Positions 10,198 through 21,703 of a stretch of 64,000 nucleotides of DNA are shown here, one piece after another. The position numbers were made by a program, and so were the translations under genes. Within the stretch, counting starts at the first letter, position 1; each line of letters opens with the position of its first letter. The stretch comes from Fragilariopsis cylindrus CCMP1102. Lineage: Eukaryota > Bacillariophyta > Bacillariophyceae > Bacillariales > Bacillariaceae. The stretch spans positions 372,001 to 436,000 of the forward strand of contig FMBT01000289.1 in assembly GCA_900095095.1 (NCBI GenBank), written 5' to 3'. Below the pieces are notes generated by a model, which worked only from the letters and a program-made list of their open reading frames with translations, made no database searches and was not told the origin of the DNA.

Positions 10198-11677
10198 TTT
10201 CTTCGATGATTGGGGGCAAGGGAATTGGTGTTGGGAACGTGATTATAACAAATATCCTGTTGTTTCATTTCCCAATTCTGACTACTGTCACGATGATGAT
10301 GGTAATAATAATAATGACATTGACATTGACGACGAAAGGAAACCTGCCGCCATTCAATCTTCTTCTTCTATTGATTCTGATTCTGATCGTGTCACAACCG
10401 TATCATCAGAGATGGATATAACAACAACAAAGAGAGAAGAGACACGGAAAATTTCGATAATAAAGAGTTCTCAGATCAAAGTCGAGAACAAGAATGAGGA
10501 GAATCATACCAACGACGATATCAATAGTAGTGTCAACAACAATAACAACGAAAATCATGACGACGACGGCGACGACAGCGACGTTAACGACGATAGTAGG
10601 TTCTATGATGATTGGGTGGAGGGAAATTGGTGTTTGCTAGACAAATATGATAAAAGCAACAATAGTGGTAGTGGTGATAGTAACAATCCTTCTCGAGAAA
10701 TACGACATGGAATCAGGACAACTCGTTCGAGGAAGGACACATGCGTTGACAACAATAATAATAATGAGTCTGCAAAAATAAATCTAAAACGTCCTCGGTA
10801 CGACGATGACAGCTACAACGTAGACGAGGATGATGAAGTAAGCGATTATGAGGATAATAACGACGACAACGAAGAAGAAGAAGAAAAAGAAGGAGAAGAA
10901 GAAGGAGAAGGAGAAGAAGGGGAAGAATTTCTTCCAGAAGACAATAATGATGCTGGAAATTATCGTGAAAATGAACGACCAGCAAGGAAAAAAAAATCAC
11001 GACGACAGATCCAACATGATCAGGTATGGATGAACATGTTTCAGAAACTTGTTACGTACAAGAAGCAACACAAAAATACTATAGTACCACAACGATATAA
11101 TGAAGATCCCAAGCTTGGAACCTGGGTTCATACTCAACACCAAAATTACAAAAAGGATAAGCTACTTTCGAATCGATATGCCCTTTTGAATTCAATTTAC
11201 TTCAGATGGGAAGGATGTAAAGCAGCGAGAGATCAAACGGTATGGATGAACATGTATCAAAAAATTGTCGCGTACAAGAAGATGCATAAAAATAGTATGG
11301 TGCCATTTCGTTATCAGGAAGATCCCAAGCTTGGATGGTGGGTTACTACTCAACGTTATAAGTACAGAAACCAAGAACTACTTCCTAAACGAGTCGATAT
11401 TCTTAATTCAATTGGTTTTGAATGGCATGGATCAGAAGAAAAGAATCAGCAACTATGGATGGGAATGTTTCATAAGCTTGTAGTGTACAAGGAGATGCAT
11501 GAAAATTGTATGGTGCCACATCATTATCTGGAAGACCCGAAACTTGGACACTGGGTTTCTCAACAACGTTTAAGATACAAAAATGATTCTATACTTCCTA
11601 AACGCGTCGATCTTTTGAAATCGATTGATTTCGAATGGGTATTTGATTCAGTAAAGCGAAAAAAAACGTCAAGATAA
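9980..11677 (+). CDS. Protein with three helicase-associated (HA) repeats and two W-GNWC motifs
   Basis: Single-exon gene of 565 codons. The last 220 residues hold three tandem HA repeats (about 347-411, 419-482, 490-553). Each has the pattern W.nM..KLV.YK..H.n..VP..Y.eDPKLG.WV..QR..Y and ends with L.SI.F.W. HA repeats in bacterial and algal proteins are thought to bind nucleic acid, but no helicase domain is present here. The N-terminal 340 residues are low-complexity: a (Asn-Ser)n run coded by a hexamer repeat, acidic runs and a Glu/Gly run. Two copies of a short motif stand out in them, FFDDWGQGNWCW (about 74) and FYDDWVEGNWCL (about 208). The gene at 51669-53258 shares both the motif pair and the three repeats, so the two are paralogs. 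Function is unknown; a nuclear DNA- or RNA-binding role is inferred. Confidence 0.8.
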
Positions 11678-12102
11678 TGACGATTATGTAGCATACACAG
11701 AAATTAGTATAGTTTCAACATTTAATTTGTTGTTTCATACTTTAATCATTGGTATTTTCATCTCTATACTATACATACCCTGCCTCTCGCAGAATAGAAA
11801 CATAATCATCCCGATCAAATTATATCAGCTACTCATCCCAGAACTGATTTTTCTAGATCTAAACGTCCATCAAACTGACTTGATTTCGTCCAAAAGTACT
11901 AGTAGAATATCTAGGTACGAGTATTTTTATACGAACGATATATGTTCATCCATGCCATTTGATCTCTCGCCGTTTTACCTCCTTTCCAGCTGAAGTAAAT
12001 TGAATTCAAAAGGGCGAGTCGGTTAGGAATCACAAGAGAGTAAGTGCAAAAGACTACTCATTTATAAAAATAATTTGACTCAAGGAGGAAAAAATGACTG
12101 TA
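11678..12102. other. Intergenic, convergent gene ends
   Basis: About 425 bp between the 3' ends of the HA-repeat gene and the transporter gene. The short ORF at 11727-11993 has no domain. It presumably holds both polyadenylation regions, and nothing specific is visible. Confidence 0.35.
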
Positions 12103-14179
12103 CTAATGACGCCTGTCACGGATACTAATTGGGACAGTCCATAATGAAAGGCAAGCCAATACGGCACAAATTATTGGTCCACCAGCTGCTGTATACTGGT
12201 ACATATCCCCAAGACTGACAACATTAGTATTGTTACTATCATTGATATTGTCACCTGACAACGAGGAGGACGACGAGATACTTTCCACAAATCGTTGGAC
12301 AAAATAAATCACAACACCAGTACTGAATTTGTCACAGAGACTCGCCAAACCAAAAACGATCCCACCATTTGTATCGTTGCCAACCAATTCGCCCACCTGT
12401 GTTTGGCTCGTGACCATTAATTGGGCACAACCAAAGCCAAGAAATGTACTCGATAGGAACACCACATATGTATTTGTAGTATTATTGCTGATGCTATTGT
12501 TGCTACTACTACTACTATCAAAGCCAAACAATAATAGTGCAGATCCAATAGCAATAATAAGTGTCGCCCCCAAACACAGCCATGCTGCGTCTTTCACCAT
12601 TGTCGAAACACGGGGAGCCACAACACTCGAAGCAATCATCCCGACGTAGGCCATCAACGGAACGGTTGCAACCGCCGATGTGTCCCATGGCATAGACTGT
12701 AATACAAAGAATGGGAGATACAATTGAATGACATTGCCACACAATCTCGAGAGAGCGTAGTTTGCCGTGACACCAGCAAATCCGGGAGTACGCAACAACC
12801 AATCCCCGAGAGATTTGGGTTGTGGTGGTTGTGTTGTTTGACCACGGTCACGGTTACGGCTGCGAATACTATTACTGTGTGTACTAATATCCATTTGATC
12901 ACCACCATCACTGCCATAACCAACAATAGCAACATCATTATTATTATTGGTATCTACTTTGTGAGTAGTTTTGTCTGCTGATGACGAGGTTGTTGTTGAT
13001 GTTATTTTTGATCCAGCAATATTGTTCTTCTTTTTGTGTTTCTGTGGTGTTTCGTTAACCATCACGACAAATGCTATACCCATCAAAGCACCCGCTAGAA
13101 GTACAATGTAGCTTATTTTTTGCAACTTCAACAACAGATCCTGATGTTGTTGTTGTGATGATGTCGTGGTGCTTGTATGATCGTTATCGTTATCGTTATC
13201 CGATGCCGAGATAAGATATACAAGGATATATATCGTAATAGACGTGGCAACCGTAACGGCATAGCGGATACTATTGAGGAAACATCGTTCCGATAAGATT
13301 GATGTCATTTCGGGTACCATTGACATGTGTGCCACTTGTACGGATGCCCATCCGGCTTGGAACAATGAATTCGCAATGGCGTAACAGATCACGCGATGAT
13401 GTGACAAGAGACCCATAATGAAAGAGGATGACGAAGATGATGATGACAATTCATCATCTGACGCAGTCTCGTCAATCGGAATTGGTGTAAACAACATCCA
13501 AAATGTGGATGTCGTCAAGAAGAGTCCACCGATGTACCAAGTTTTGCGTCGACCCGCTAAGCCCCAAAAATGATCTTCTCGTCCGACTAGGCCTTCGTAT
13601 TTGCATGTACTAGTAATGATTTTTTTCCCATCATGGTCGTCGTGGCTATGATGAGTATGGTCCAAAAAATGTAAGCCATCCCATCGATCACTAATATATC
13701 CTACAATGGGTGTACACATTCCATCTACCACTTGTCCAACAATGAGAACATTCCCGGCATCACTCGGACTCAAACCAATGCCCTATAAAATTATAGATAA
13801 ATTAAATAGGTAAGTAGATAACAAAATGATAAGGAAAAAGAAAGTTTATAATTCAATTTCTGTACGAATTGCTAATCGGAAGTACAAATGCTTTTATTTT
13901 ATATACAACACGGAAATACAGTAAGTTACGCACCTCCAAAAACACCAAGAGATAAGAAAAGTACATAGCTCCACACAAATCATTTTGAGCGTGCCCGAAT
14001 GAATATCCCAACTTGACAAGGTTACTGATGCTGCTACTACTACTGCTATTGCAACTAACATTGCTATTATCGCTTTTATTACTGCTACCAATGCTACCAC
14101 TGCTGCTGTTGCGGGATCCGTCGTCGACGTCGCCATCAATCGATGATTGTAATAAAAGGAGGGGTTTGGATTCTTCCAT
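12103..14179 (-). CDS. MFSD12-like major facilitator transporter (2 exons)
   Basis: Exon 1 is 14179-13934 and exon 2 is 13782-12103. The 151-bp intron has GTGCGT at its 5' end and TATAG at its 3' end, and the join keeps the frame (FLE|GIGLSPSDAG). The product is about 641 residues. FGHAQNDLCGAMYFSYLL in TM1, then GQVVDGMCTPIVGYISDRWD and GRRKTWYIGG, match the GPH/MFSD12 branch of the major facilitator superfamily. About 12 membrane segments follow, split by an Asp/Thr/Ser-rich cytosolic loop. Animal MFSD12 is a lysosome/melanosome cysteine importer; the substrate here is unknown. The frame stays open to 14245, but the first ATG is at 14179 (MEESKPLLLL), so that start is chosen. Confidence 0.85.
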
Positions 14180-15328
14180 TATTACGTACAGTACGCCTAT
14201 CCTTGCTTGTTTATTGTAACTGACGTTACGGTATGTTGCCGACAACTTTTTAAAAATACCGGAAAGATCGTTCGAGCGTCCGAGTTTATGTACTTGTATA
14301 ATATGTTACAGATTATGTTTTAAACGATAGGTTGATCTTCCTTATTCTCTTTTTACTTTTTTTACAGGTATCTTTAACCTTCGCTCTGTTGTGCGGACGG
14401 ACGTGAAGCAGATGTCATAATGTTAAGAATGATCCGCGACTACCACAAAAACTCACGGGACTCCAAATAAATTGAATCCCCAACACACTCCTATATTATT
14501 ATTTGATATACAAATGTTGACGTATCGAATATACATACCTATAGATAATATTCAATTAGGATGGAGACCCACTCTTCTTGGCATCCGAATATGCCTTATG
14601 ATACTGCGCACGTTGCTTCCTCACAATAATGAAACATGTGAAGTTATCTAGTGTGTGGCTGACAATTGACAAGAGATGATGTGTTGTATTTACATTGTGT
14701 AAATGTGTAACATTGCACCTCTACATCGCACCTCTGCTGTCATGTCATGTCAACTCATTATTTATTAATTTATCTTTGCAATAGGGAAATATAAATAACT
14801 AAGTTAACAAACAATCCATATAGTCTCTTCAAGCATTACGTAGCCATAGCAACCGACAAGTACCTCGGATAGCAGAGGTGTGTCTATTGTCAGGATGCCT
14901 TCCTCTTAGCTGACATACATTCTGATGACAACCAATCTATTGCTGTTCGAATCAGGTCCTTAAATATGTAAATACTAGATCCACTATCAAGAGCAATGGT
15001 GGTCCCTGGGCCAACATGCTTCTTTTATGTGATGTTTTTTTGTCGAGGAAAGACTGTTAAGTACAGTATACTTGCTAGGTAATAAAAGTATGTTCAGAGG
15101 CCTACCCTTTGCTACGTCGCGGAAATTGCTTTTTAGCATTATTATTTGTGGTGGGCGGAAATAAAAATAATGAATGAAGCAAACCAACAGTATCACAGTG
15201 TCAATGGGCGGCATGTCGAAATGCGTAATCAAATCAAATCAAATCAAATCGAACACAATACAGTACAATACATTACATTACGTTTAAAACAATTCGTAAG
15301 ACAAAGCAACAAAACAAAGAAGGCAGCA
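14180..15328. other. Intergenic between divergent genes
   Basis: About 1.15 kb separating the transporter from SNF8. It includes short direct repeats of catgt near 14740 and an (AATCA)n-like run at about 15227-15250 just before the SNF8 start. No tRNA or other RNA gene could be supported. It should carry the promoters of both flanking genes. Confidence 0.35.
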
Positions 15329-16562
15329 ATGGCACATAGAAGAAGAGGAGTCGGTGTTAGTCGTCGAACTACTGGGAATAATACAGGACCAAAAGCTGGA
15401 CAACGTCGTGGGGACGTCGTTCGTGATGGTAGTGGTGGTGGTGGTGGTGGTGGTGGTGGTATAGGTGGAGATGATAAATTACAAAAAAAGACGGATGAGA
15501 TGCATGCACTTAATATGCAAAGTGCTGTGGATACCATAGAAAAATTACAAATTAAATTAACAGATTTTGCCAAGAAACATCAATCTGATATACAAGATGA
15601 TCCTGCATTTAGACAACAATTTTTACAAATGTGTGCACCATTAGGTATTGATCCATTAGTGAGTCAAAAAGGATTCTGGTAAGTACGTTTTTGTTTTTGT
15701 TTGGATCGTGAAAATGGACAGAAGAAAAAAAGTATGTTCGCGACAGGGGAAGGGTTATTATTAATAAAGCAAGTCTGATATGTCATATCGATCAATCGTC
15801 ATACCTGCCTTTTTTCTATATCGTTACTTATTTTTTGGACAGCCGTCATCGGCCATCGGATGAATAGATAGTTATGTGTCAGGCCCGTCGCTTGCTTGAT
15901 TCGATTCGATTTGATTCGCATCGTTGAGTTATATACATGTACCAGATTCATTATTTCTAACTTCCTAAATTTTTTCTCTGATCTACTGATTGATTTCTAA
16001 CAATACCAGGGCAAAAACTCTAGGTGTTGGTATAGGAGATTTTTATTATGAACTATCAGTAAAAGTTGCTGAAGTATGTTTCGCAACACGAACAAAAAAT
16101 GGTGGTATAATGGCAGTATCAGAAGTTTGTGACACATTGAATAAAAATAAAAATAAGAATTACAATAATAGTAATAGCAGATCTAAGAAGGAGCAACAAC
16201 TATACAGTCAAAATGATATAACGATCGCTGTTAAGAAATTAAGTACATTAGGTGGTGGATTTCGTACAATAAAAGTTGGTAAATCCGATATGATTGTGAG
16301 TGTACCAACTGAATTAGATAATGATCATATGGAAATTATGACATTAGCAGCAGCACATGAAAATGGTGGTGGAGGACAACCGAGTGGTTGTATAACAGTG
16401 GATGATATTAAACAACAGTTAAGATGGAGTAATGATACAGGTCGTATTGATCGTGCTATATCATTATTATTAAATGAAGGTATGGTATGGAAAGATGATT
16501 ATCATGGTATATCATTTTACTGGTTCCCAAGTGTATGGAAAGAAAAAATGGATATAATGTAA
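15329..16562 (+). CDS. SNF8: ESCRT-II subunit SNF8/VPS22 (2 exons)
   Basis: Exon 1 is 15329-15678 and exon 2 is 16010-16562. The 331-bp intron starts GTAAGT and ends ACCAG, and splicing gives QKGF-W-AKTLGVGIGDFYYEL. The product is 300 residues; the human protein is 258. The start MAHRRRGVGVSRR matches the conserved family N-terminus. It is followed by a Gly run (residues 34-43), a helical region (IEKLQIKLTDFAKKHQSDI), the strongly conserved GIDPLVSQKGFW, and two winged-helix domains ending in EGMVWKDD...YWFPS. ESCRT-II acts at endosomes in sorting ubiquitinated cargo into multivesicular bodies. The open frame runs upstream to 15146, but homology begins at the 15329 ATG. The Gly run and an Asn/Lys-rich insert in exon 2 explain the extra length. 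Confidence 0.93.
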
Positions 16563-16599
16563 TGTAATAGAAATGAAAATGGAGATATTATAGTATACA

Positions 16600-16675
16600 T
16601 AACTTGTTATTTAAAAGCTGCCGCGCTGCTCCTTACCGCCTTAGAAAGACAAATAAGACAACAGTCGACCCGCCT
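16600..16675 (-). repeat. Solo 3' tail of the RNase H LINE family
   Basis: This segment, read on the minus strand, matches the 3' end of the LINE at 56766-59363. Both share GTCGACTGTTG, a TTTCTAAG core, GGAGCA, CGGCAGCTTTTAAATAA and AAGTTAT in the same order. It is a tail-only, severely 5'-truncated insertion just past the SNF8 stop codon. It may now supply part of the SNF8 3' UTR (inference). Confidence 0.65.
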
Positions 16676-16750
16676 ATGATTAATCTATATTAGTGGTACA
16701 TTAAGTAGGAACATCACCGAATCTATCATCAATGGACTGATTCAACACGT

Positions 16751-17665
16751 CTAGGACCGGCTGGACTCTGCTAGTTGATCTCTTTCTTCCAGTTCTTGTT
16801 GATCAAAGCGCGATACCATAGAACGAAGTACTTCCTTCCTCTCGACTTTTGACGTCATTTCTTTGCTGCTGGCGACTGCTACTTCACAGATTTTTTCTGC
16901 AAATGCTGCTCCACAGAATTCTCTGTGGAAAGGCCAGTGATTGATCTGACATCCTTTGCTATGGTAATATTGACAACGAGAACGGCAACCGCTACACTCG
17001 AGCATCTGTTCTCTTGGGAACAGTTTTTCGCATCCACTGCAACGATCCATTTTTATCCTATTCTTCGCCTCGGTTTTCTCAGGCTTCATGCAGTCACAAA
17101 ATGCCTTAGTTTCACGTGATAAAGTATTGATGATGGTTCTATCATCAGTCCGGATGTCACGACAATACTTCATTAATTTTTCTGTATTATTTTCCTCCAC
17201 TAAACCTCCTGAAAGAAGTAATGATATGAATTTGATTTGGTAGTCCATAAAAAGAAGTGCTTGCACTACAGATTCAGCAGAATCGTTGTCGTCTTCCAGG
17301 TTATTATTCAGACGTATAGTCACGCATTTGGCGAAGATGAATCGACTAAATTTAACATCCTTCGTAAATTCTAAGCGGTCCATCAGAAAATTTATTCCCA
17401 ACTCCATATTCAACATAGTCACCTCCCAAATTGCACTACTACTGTGTCCCTTACTAAACTTCAGTTGACCTAATAAATAATCACGAATGGTCTTTTCATA
17501 ATCGTTATCAATGGAAAACTGATCAACGGAGCTACCATGGTAGCACGTCATTTCCGAAGAAGTCGACGGCGTCAACGCTAATTTGTTCATTAGCTCATCC
17601 AAAGCTGATTTGGGCGTCGTTGTCTTCTTTTTGTTCTTGTTTCGGTTCTTCTTATTATTTGTCAT
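16751..17665 (-). CDS. MYND-type zinc finger protein
   Basis: Single-exon gene of 304 codons, ATG at 17665. A MYND-like finger occupies about residues 203-250: C..C (DRCSGC), C..C (ECSGC), then C...H...C..H....HREFC. MYND fingers are protein-interaction modules and often bind Pro-rich peptides. The N-terminus is Lys/Asn-rich (TNNKKNRNKNKKK) and may act as a nuclear signal. The middle part is helical without a named domain. The last 50 residues are charged and helical. No SET or other catalytic domain is seen, so this is a binding protein with unknown partner. The gene converges on SNF8 with only 190 bp between the two stop codons. Confidence 0.75.
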   Translation of the reverse strand: MTNNKKNRNKNKKKTTTPKSALDELMNKLALTPSTSSEMTCYHGSSVDQFSIDNDYEKTIRDYLLGQLKFSKGHSSSAIWEVTMLNMELGINFLMDRLEFTKDVKFSRFIFAKCVTIRLNNNLEDDNDSAESVVQALLFMDYQIKFISLLLSGGLVEENNTEKLMKYCRDIRTDDRTIINTLSRETKAFCDCMKPEKTEAKNRIKMDRCSGCEKLFPREQMLECSGCRSRCQYYHSKGCQINHWPFHREFCGAAFAEKICEVAVASSKEMTSKVERKEVLRSMVSRFDQQELEERDQLAESSRS

Positions 17666-19843
17666 GTTGATGTAGATATTTACTTACTAGCAAGACGATG
17701 TAATTACTGTGGTAAATAAATGGCGATTAGAGAGATGCAGTGTTCTTAGTTATGACGGGATTCTTGCGGCAAATATATAATCGATGGCGATAGCGATAGC
17801 ATAAAGACAATAAAAGGTGAAACCCATTACTGGTACTTACTTTACGATGGATTATATTTCTCTATTCTCTCTCTCTCTCTCTCTCTCTCTCTTTATAAGT
17901 TGCTCCCGTTATATGAGGAAGCGATTGTTCGAATACGACCACTTTCTTGTTATTTTGTTCTGTTTTGTTGTCTGATAGAAAAAGTGGCAGGTGATGGGAA
18001 TTGTTAACATTGCATGCAGTTGTCTGAATGAAAAAGTCCAAAAAGTAGTCGTGCTGATTTTCTCATTAATTTTGTAATGCAAAAATACCGAATGTGGGAT
18101 TCAACCTGTTGACACGGAAGGAGTATTTACGCATGTAAATTTTATGACCGTTCATTCCATAAGTATCAGAGCATTCGCGACAACACATACAACGTCAGTC
18201 TCAACGAAAGCTATCATTTTCTCTAAGTATTCAAACACTTCGAAATTCAAGTACGCTAACAGCTGTACCAAAGTTTATCAGCCACACAAATTTTGACCAA
18301 TTTAAAAAAATTCAGAAAACATCACTGCACGTTCAAGACTCTCGCGCGCATGTAGTGATGTTTTTCGAGTTGTGGTGTCAACACGATAAGTGCACCATCA
18401 ATCAACATTTTACACGTGACATACACAAAAGCTATCACTTTTTCGCGTCAAAATTTGAAAAATTTCGTCAAGTCATAAGAAATAGTGGGAATCAACGCAT
18501 CAAAAATCGAGTCCTGGGAAAAATTAATTAGCCAAAGTAATATTTTTAAATAAAAAAAATCCAAATTTTCATGCTAACAAAGTACTAGCTTTTTCAATGG
18601 TTATTTTGGAAGACTTAGAACTTGTCCTCTATAATTTAAAAGTTATCACACACTAACTACAACACAACCAAAATTGACTGTTGGTTTTATGTGTTGTTTT
18701 TGCCTTTATATAACACTGTGAGACAATTTACGGTACATAGAAGTTTTAACTGGCCAGATTACACACATTATGTGGTTGCATTGTAGAAGGAAACTCTCTG
18801 AAATGAATGACAGCCTTGGTTGTTCCAGTTGACTAGTAGCTATACGTAGTGTAGTAGTACTTAGTAGTAGTGGTAGTAGTATGTGCTAAGCTAGGAGGTC
18901 CTCCCTATTATTAAGTAGAAGGTAGGGTATGTTCCGGTGGTGTGGAAGTGTATGCAACAACTATCTGTGTTAAACCATCTGTGCTGCAGCAGTAGCATAG
19001 GAAGAAGGAAACAAAGGTAAAATTCTACGAAACAAAAGGTGGTCCTGTAGAGTAGTATTTTTTGATTTCCTATGGGGATACAAAAGCATCAACATACTAC
19101 TGTTGTGTCATCTATTTGAGGTGCATAAATATGGGAGGATAAATACCCAGCAGTTATTTTAGAACTGTAACAGAAAAAATGTTCTGGAGGAATGTGGTGT
19201 CAATTTTTCTAGTTTTGGTAGGCTTTTTTTACACAAGCAGTGTGAGGGAAGTTAGTAAATGGCTCAGTCAACGATTACATTTTCTTTAAATGCATTGCTG
19301 CTATTCTGATTGTAGATAAAAGTCAACTCTGTATATAAATGTGTCAGCAGCACCAATGTCTACATTTATTGTTGATACTTTGCAATATAATGAATACTAG
19401 ACGACATCCAATGCAAGGCAACCTACTACTGTATGTATGCAGTGTAGTAAATATGAGGAGGGATAGAGAATAGGAGTATATACTATGTGGTTTAATTTGG
19501 TCTGTAAGGGATCATCAAGTTGGGAACAAATTGCACATAAGGAACTCACTAAACTGGATAAGTCTCCAACTGCAGTGTTCAAAAGATATGGTCAACAGCA
19601 CATCAATGATGGACCCAACCATCCCTTTGATTTCCCAGTGAAGGCAATGGATACACATAATATGTAGATACAATGGCAATAGTTGGCATGTACTGTAGTA
19701 CATGCAATCAACCAACCAATAAACCAACCAACAAATAGTATTCATGGTGACAGCGGCAGCTGTTCTTTGTTGCCAGTACAGTATAAGTAGTTCTTATCAG
19801 TTCTAATAAATAGATACAGTAGTGGCTTTTTAAAAAACACATT
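17666..19843. other. Gene-poor intergenic region
   Basis: About 2.2 kb with no supportable gene. It holds a (CT)n microsatellite at 17862-17892 and a second copy of the 9.5-kb motif (TGTGGTGTCAACACGATAA, 18372-18390). AT-rich DNA with many stops on both strands makes up the rest. A 60-codon plus-strand ORF at 19485-19667 has a faint MYB-like look but is too short to call. Confidence 0.4.
17862..17892. repeat. (CT)n microsatellite
   Basis: An uninterrupted run of about 15 CT dinucleotides some 200 bp upstream of the MYND gene start. It could influence the promoter, but this is not shown by the sequence. Confidence 0.9.
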
Positions 19844-20452
19844 CTACGCGCGGTGGAAACTGGGAATTCCCAGTTTAATTTTTTTCTAGCAAATACGCAA
19901 TAAAATGTGAATTTATGAGGAAAAGTACTACTGTATGGAGTGTCTGATAAATCAAAGACAGCATGCTCAAAAGTGTTAATAGTAATGTAACAATCTATTC
20001 TATTACATATAAGGAAGAACATAGTCTAGTTACTTTGACTTATTTTTGTTTCAGGAGGGTACTGATATTGATTTAGTAGAGATTTAGTAGAGGCTGAATT
20101 AACATGATTTAACTAGTGAAAAACACTAGCAATTTTGGCCAAAAATACTACTTACTCACCGGTAGATTATTTTCCATTATGACAGGGAACATTTTACTTT
20201 AAATACTTCATCTAGTTCAAAATTTTAAGAGCTATCTATCTATATCTGCAGTTTTTTTAGAAACCTTATATTTGTTGATTTATTAGCCCATTGCCACTGG
20301 TACAAATTTTGAAAAATGAGATAAAATGGATCAGTAAACTAAATAAAATGGAACAGTAAAATGTGCGCATTTGCTAGTTCAAAAAAATAAATTCTCAGTT
20401 TTCCAAAATAAATTCCCAGTTTCCACCGATTCCCAGTTTCCAACGCGCGTAG
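19844..20452. mobile_element. Non-autonomous TIR DNA element (MITE-like), 609 bp
   Basis: The two ends are inverted copies beginning CTACGCGCG and continuing with TGGAAACTGGGAAT. Similarity extends inwards for about 80-100 bp, including CTAGCAAAT.CGCA near the inner edge of each arm. On both sides the element is flanked by CATT (19840-19843 and 20453-20456), consistent with a 4-bp target duplication. It has no transposase-like ORF, so it would depend on enzymes supplied elsewhere. The right arm contains an extra internal copy of the GGTGGAAACTGGGAAT unit. The superfamily is not assigned; 4-bp duplications occur in only some TIR groups. Confidence 0.7.
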
Positions 20453-20782
20453 CATTCGGGATTTTATAACTGAAAAATGAGATAAGGCTTTAAAATTAGC
20501 TATTTGATGCGCTACGCTTGTTCTTTTTGAATTTTTATTTCGAGCAAGCCGACATTCCTCCCCCCACAACATACCGTGGTTTTTGGCCGATGAAAAAATA
20601 ATGTGTGTGAAGCAACCTTCGGGGAGCAGTAATTCTGAGGTTAATTCTGCTGTGAGTGACACCATCACGTGTCACGCCTACTACATTGGTTAATGAATGT
20701 TTCAGTACTGCTTACGGCACCCTACTACTAGTACCGGTATTCTTATTATTCTAAAGAAAGCAAAAGGATTGAGATTGAAGAG

Positions 20783-21703
20783 ATGACATTAGTATGCCAT
20801 CAAGTGAGGGGACATGCTCGAACTAGAAGCAATCAAGAATCTTCTGTTAGTGTGCGAAGTATTACAAAAACTACCAGTAACAAATACAACAAGAATCATC
20901 ATTGCTATTATAGTATACGTTTTTCTCAAAAGACGATGGCAGCAAAACGTCGAAGAGTAGTCCCGACGTCCTTGTCTTCTTCTGGGTATACATCATTATT
21001 TCTTGATACTACTCGAGAGGAGATCAACGCAAGTACTACGGTATGTTGTGACGATGCCAAGACGATAATGGAAGATCGAAACAACGAATCTTCAATAATA
21101 ATGGGACAGGATAATGGGAGTTGTAACACAAGAAAACGAAACGGGGGAGAATTGCTATTCGATCATCACATCACGCAAGAAGGGGTAGTAAAAGTATTGC
21201 AGGAACTAACAGAGAATAGATCGGAAACAAAAGAACTGCATCTTCCATCCTCTTTATCATCGGACGAACACCATAATGATCATCAACTGACATCGTTATC
21301 ATCATCATCATCATCAAAGTCAAATAATAGTAGCAATAACGACTGTGATCACGATGAGGATGAGGATGAGGATGAGGATAGGGACGATCAAGACTATTTT
21401 GCCGCCTTAGTGGGATCCATCACAAGTGAAGATCAAAAGCAGATAATGGAAGGATTTGAATCGTATATGGAAAATAAACATAACAATAATAATAATACTG
21501 CTTCCCCGGGTAGTACAACTACTACAAGTATTGGAGCGAACAACAACACATTGTCTTCGTCGTCGTCAACGACGAAAAGTTGGTTGCATAATGGTTCTAT
21601 GTCATCATCGTATTCTTCTACCAACAGGTATGGTAATAGATTCGATCCTAACTTTCAAACTCTAGAAGAAGTCCGAAAGAATCTATATGAGATGTTATTT
21701 TAA
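20783..21703 (+). CDS. Low-complexity protein of unknown function
   Basis: Open frame of 306 codons with ATG at 20783. A second Met at 20936 (MAAKRRRVVP) looks like a better start because it opens with a basic cluster resembling a nuclear signal. The middle is Ser/Asn/Asp-rich with an (Asp-Glu)n run near residue 195. Two more ordered patches are visible: YFAALVGSITSEDQKQIMEGF (about 204-224) and the C-terminal RFDPNFQTLEEVRKNLYEMLF. No family was recognised. A real gene is likely because the frame is long, keeps diatom-style composition and ends in an ordered helix, but this is not proved. Confidence 0.55.
   Translation: MTLVCHQVRGHARTRSNQESSVSVRSITKTTSNKYNKNHHCYYSIRFSQKTMAAKRRRVVPTSLSSSGYTSLFLDTTREEINASTTVCCDDAKTIMEDRNNESSIIMGQDNGSCNTRKRNGGELLFDHHITQEGVVKVLQELTENRSETKELHLPSSLSSDEHHNDHQLTSLSSSSSSKSNNSSNNDCDHDEDEDEDEDRDDQDYFAALVGSITSEDQKQIMEGFESYMENKHNNNNNTASPGSTTTTSIGANNNTLSSSSSTTKSWLHNGSMSSSYSSTNRYGNRFDPNFQTLEEVRKNLYEMLF

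Noticed and set aside
14900-14960. TGATGA and CTGA words suggesting a C/D box small RNA
   Set aside because: The spacing and terminal stem needed for a snoRNA are not present.
19485-19667. 60-codon ORF with a faint MYB-like spacing of Trp and Arg-Tyr
   Set aside because: Only one repeat-like stretch and no flanking coding signal; kept as intergenic.
20339-20668. 109-codon minus-strand ORF over the right end of the 609-bp element
   Set aside because: It crosses the element border, has no domain and includes the TIR; not a gene.
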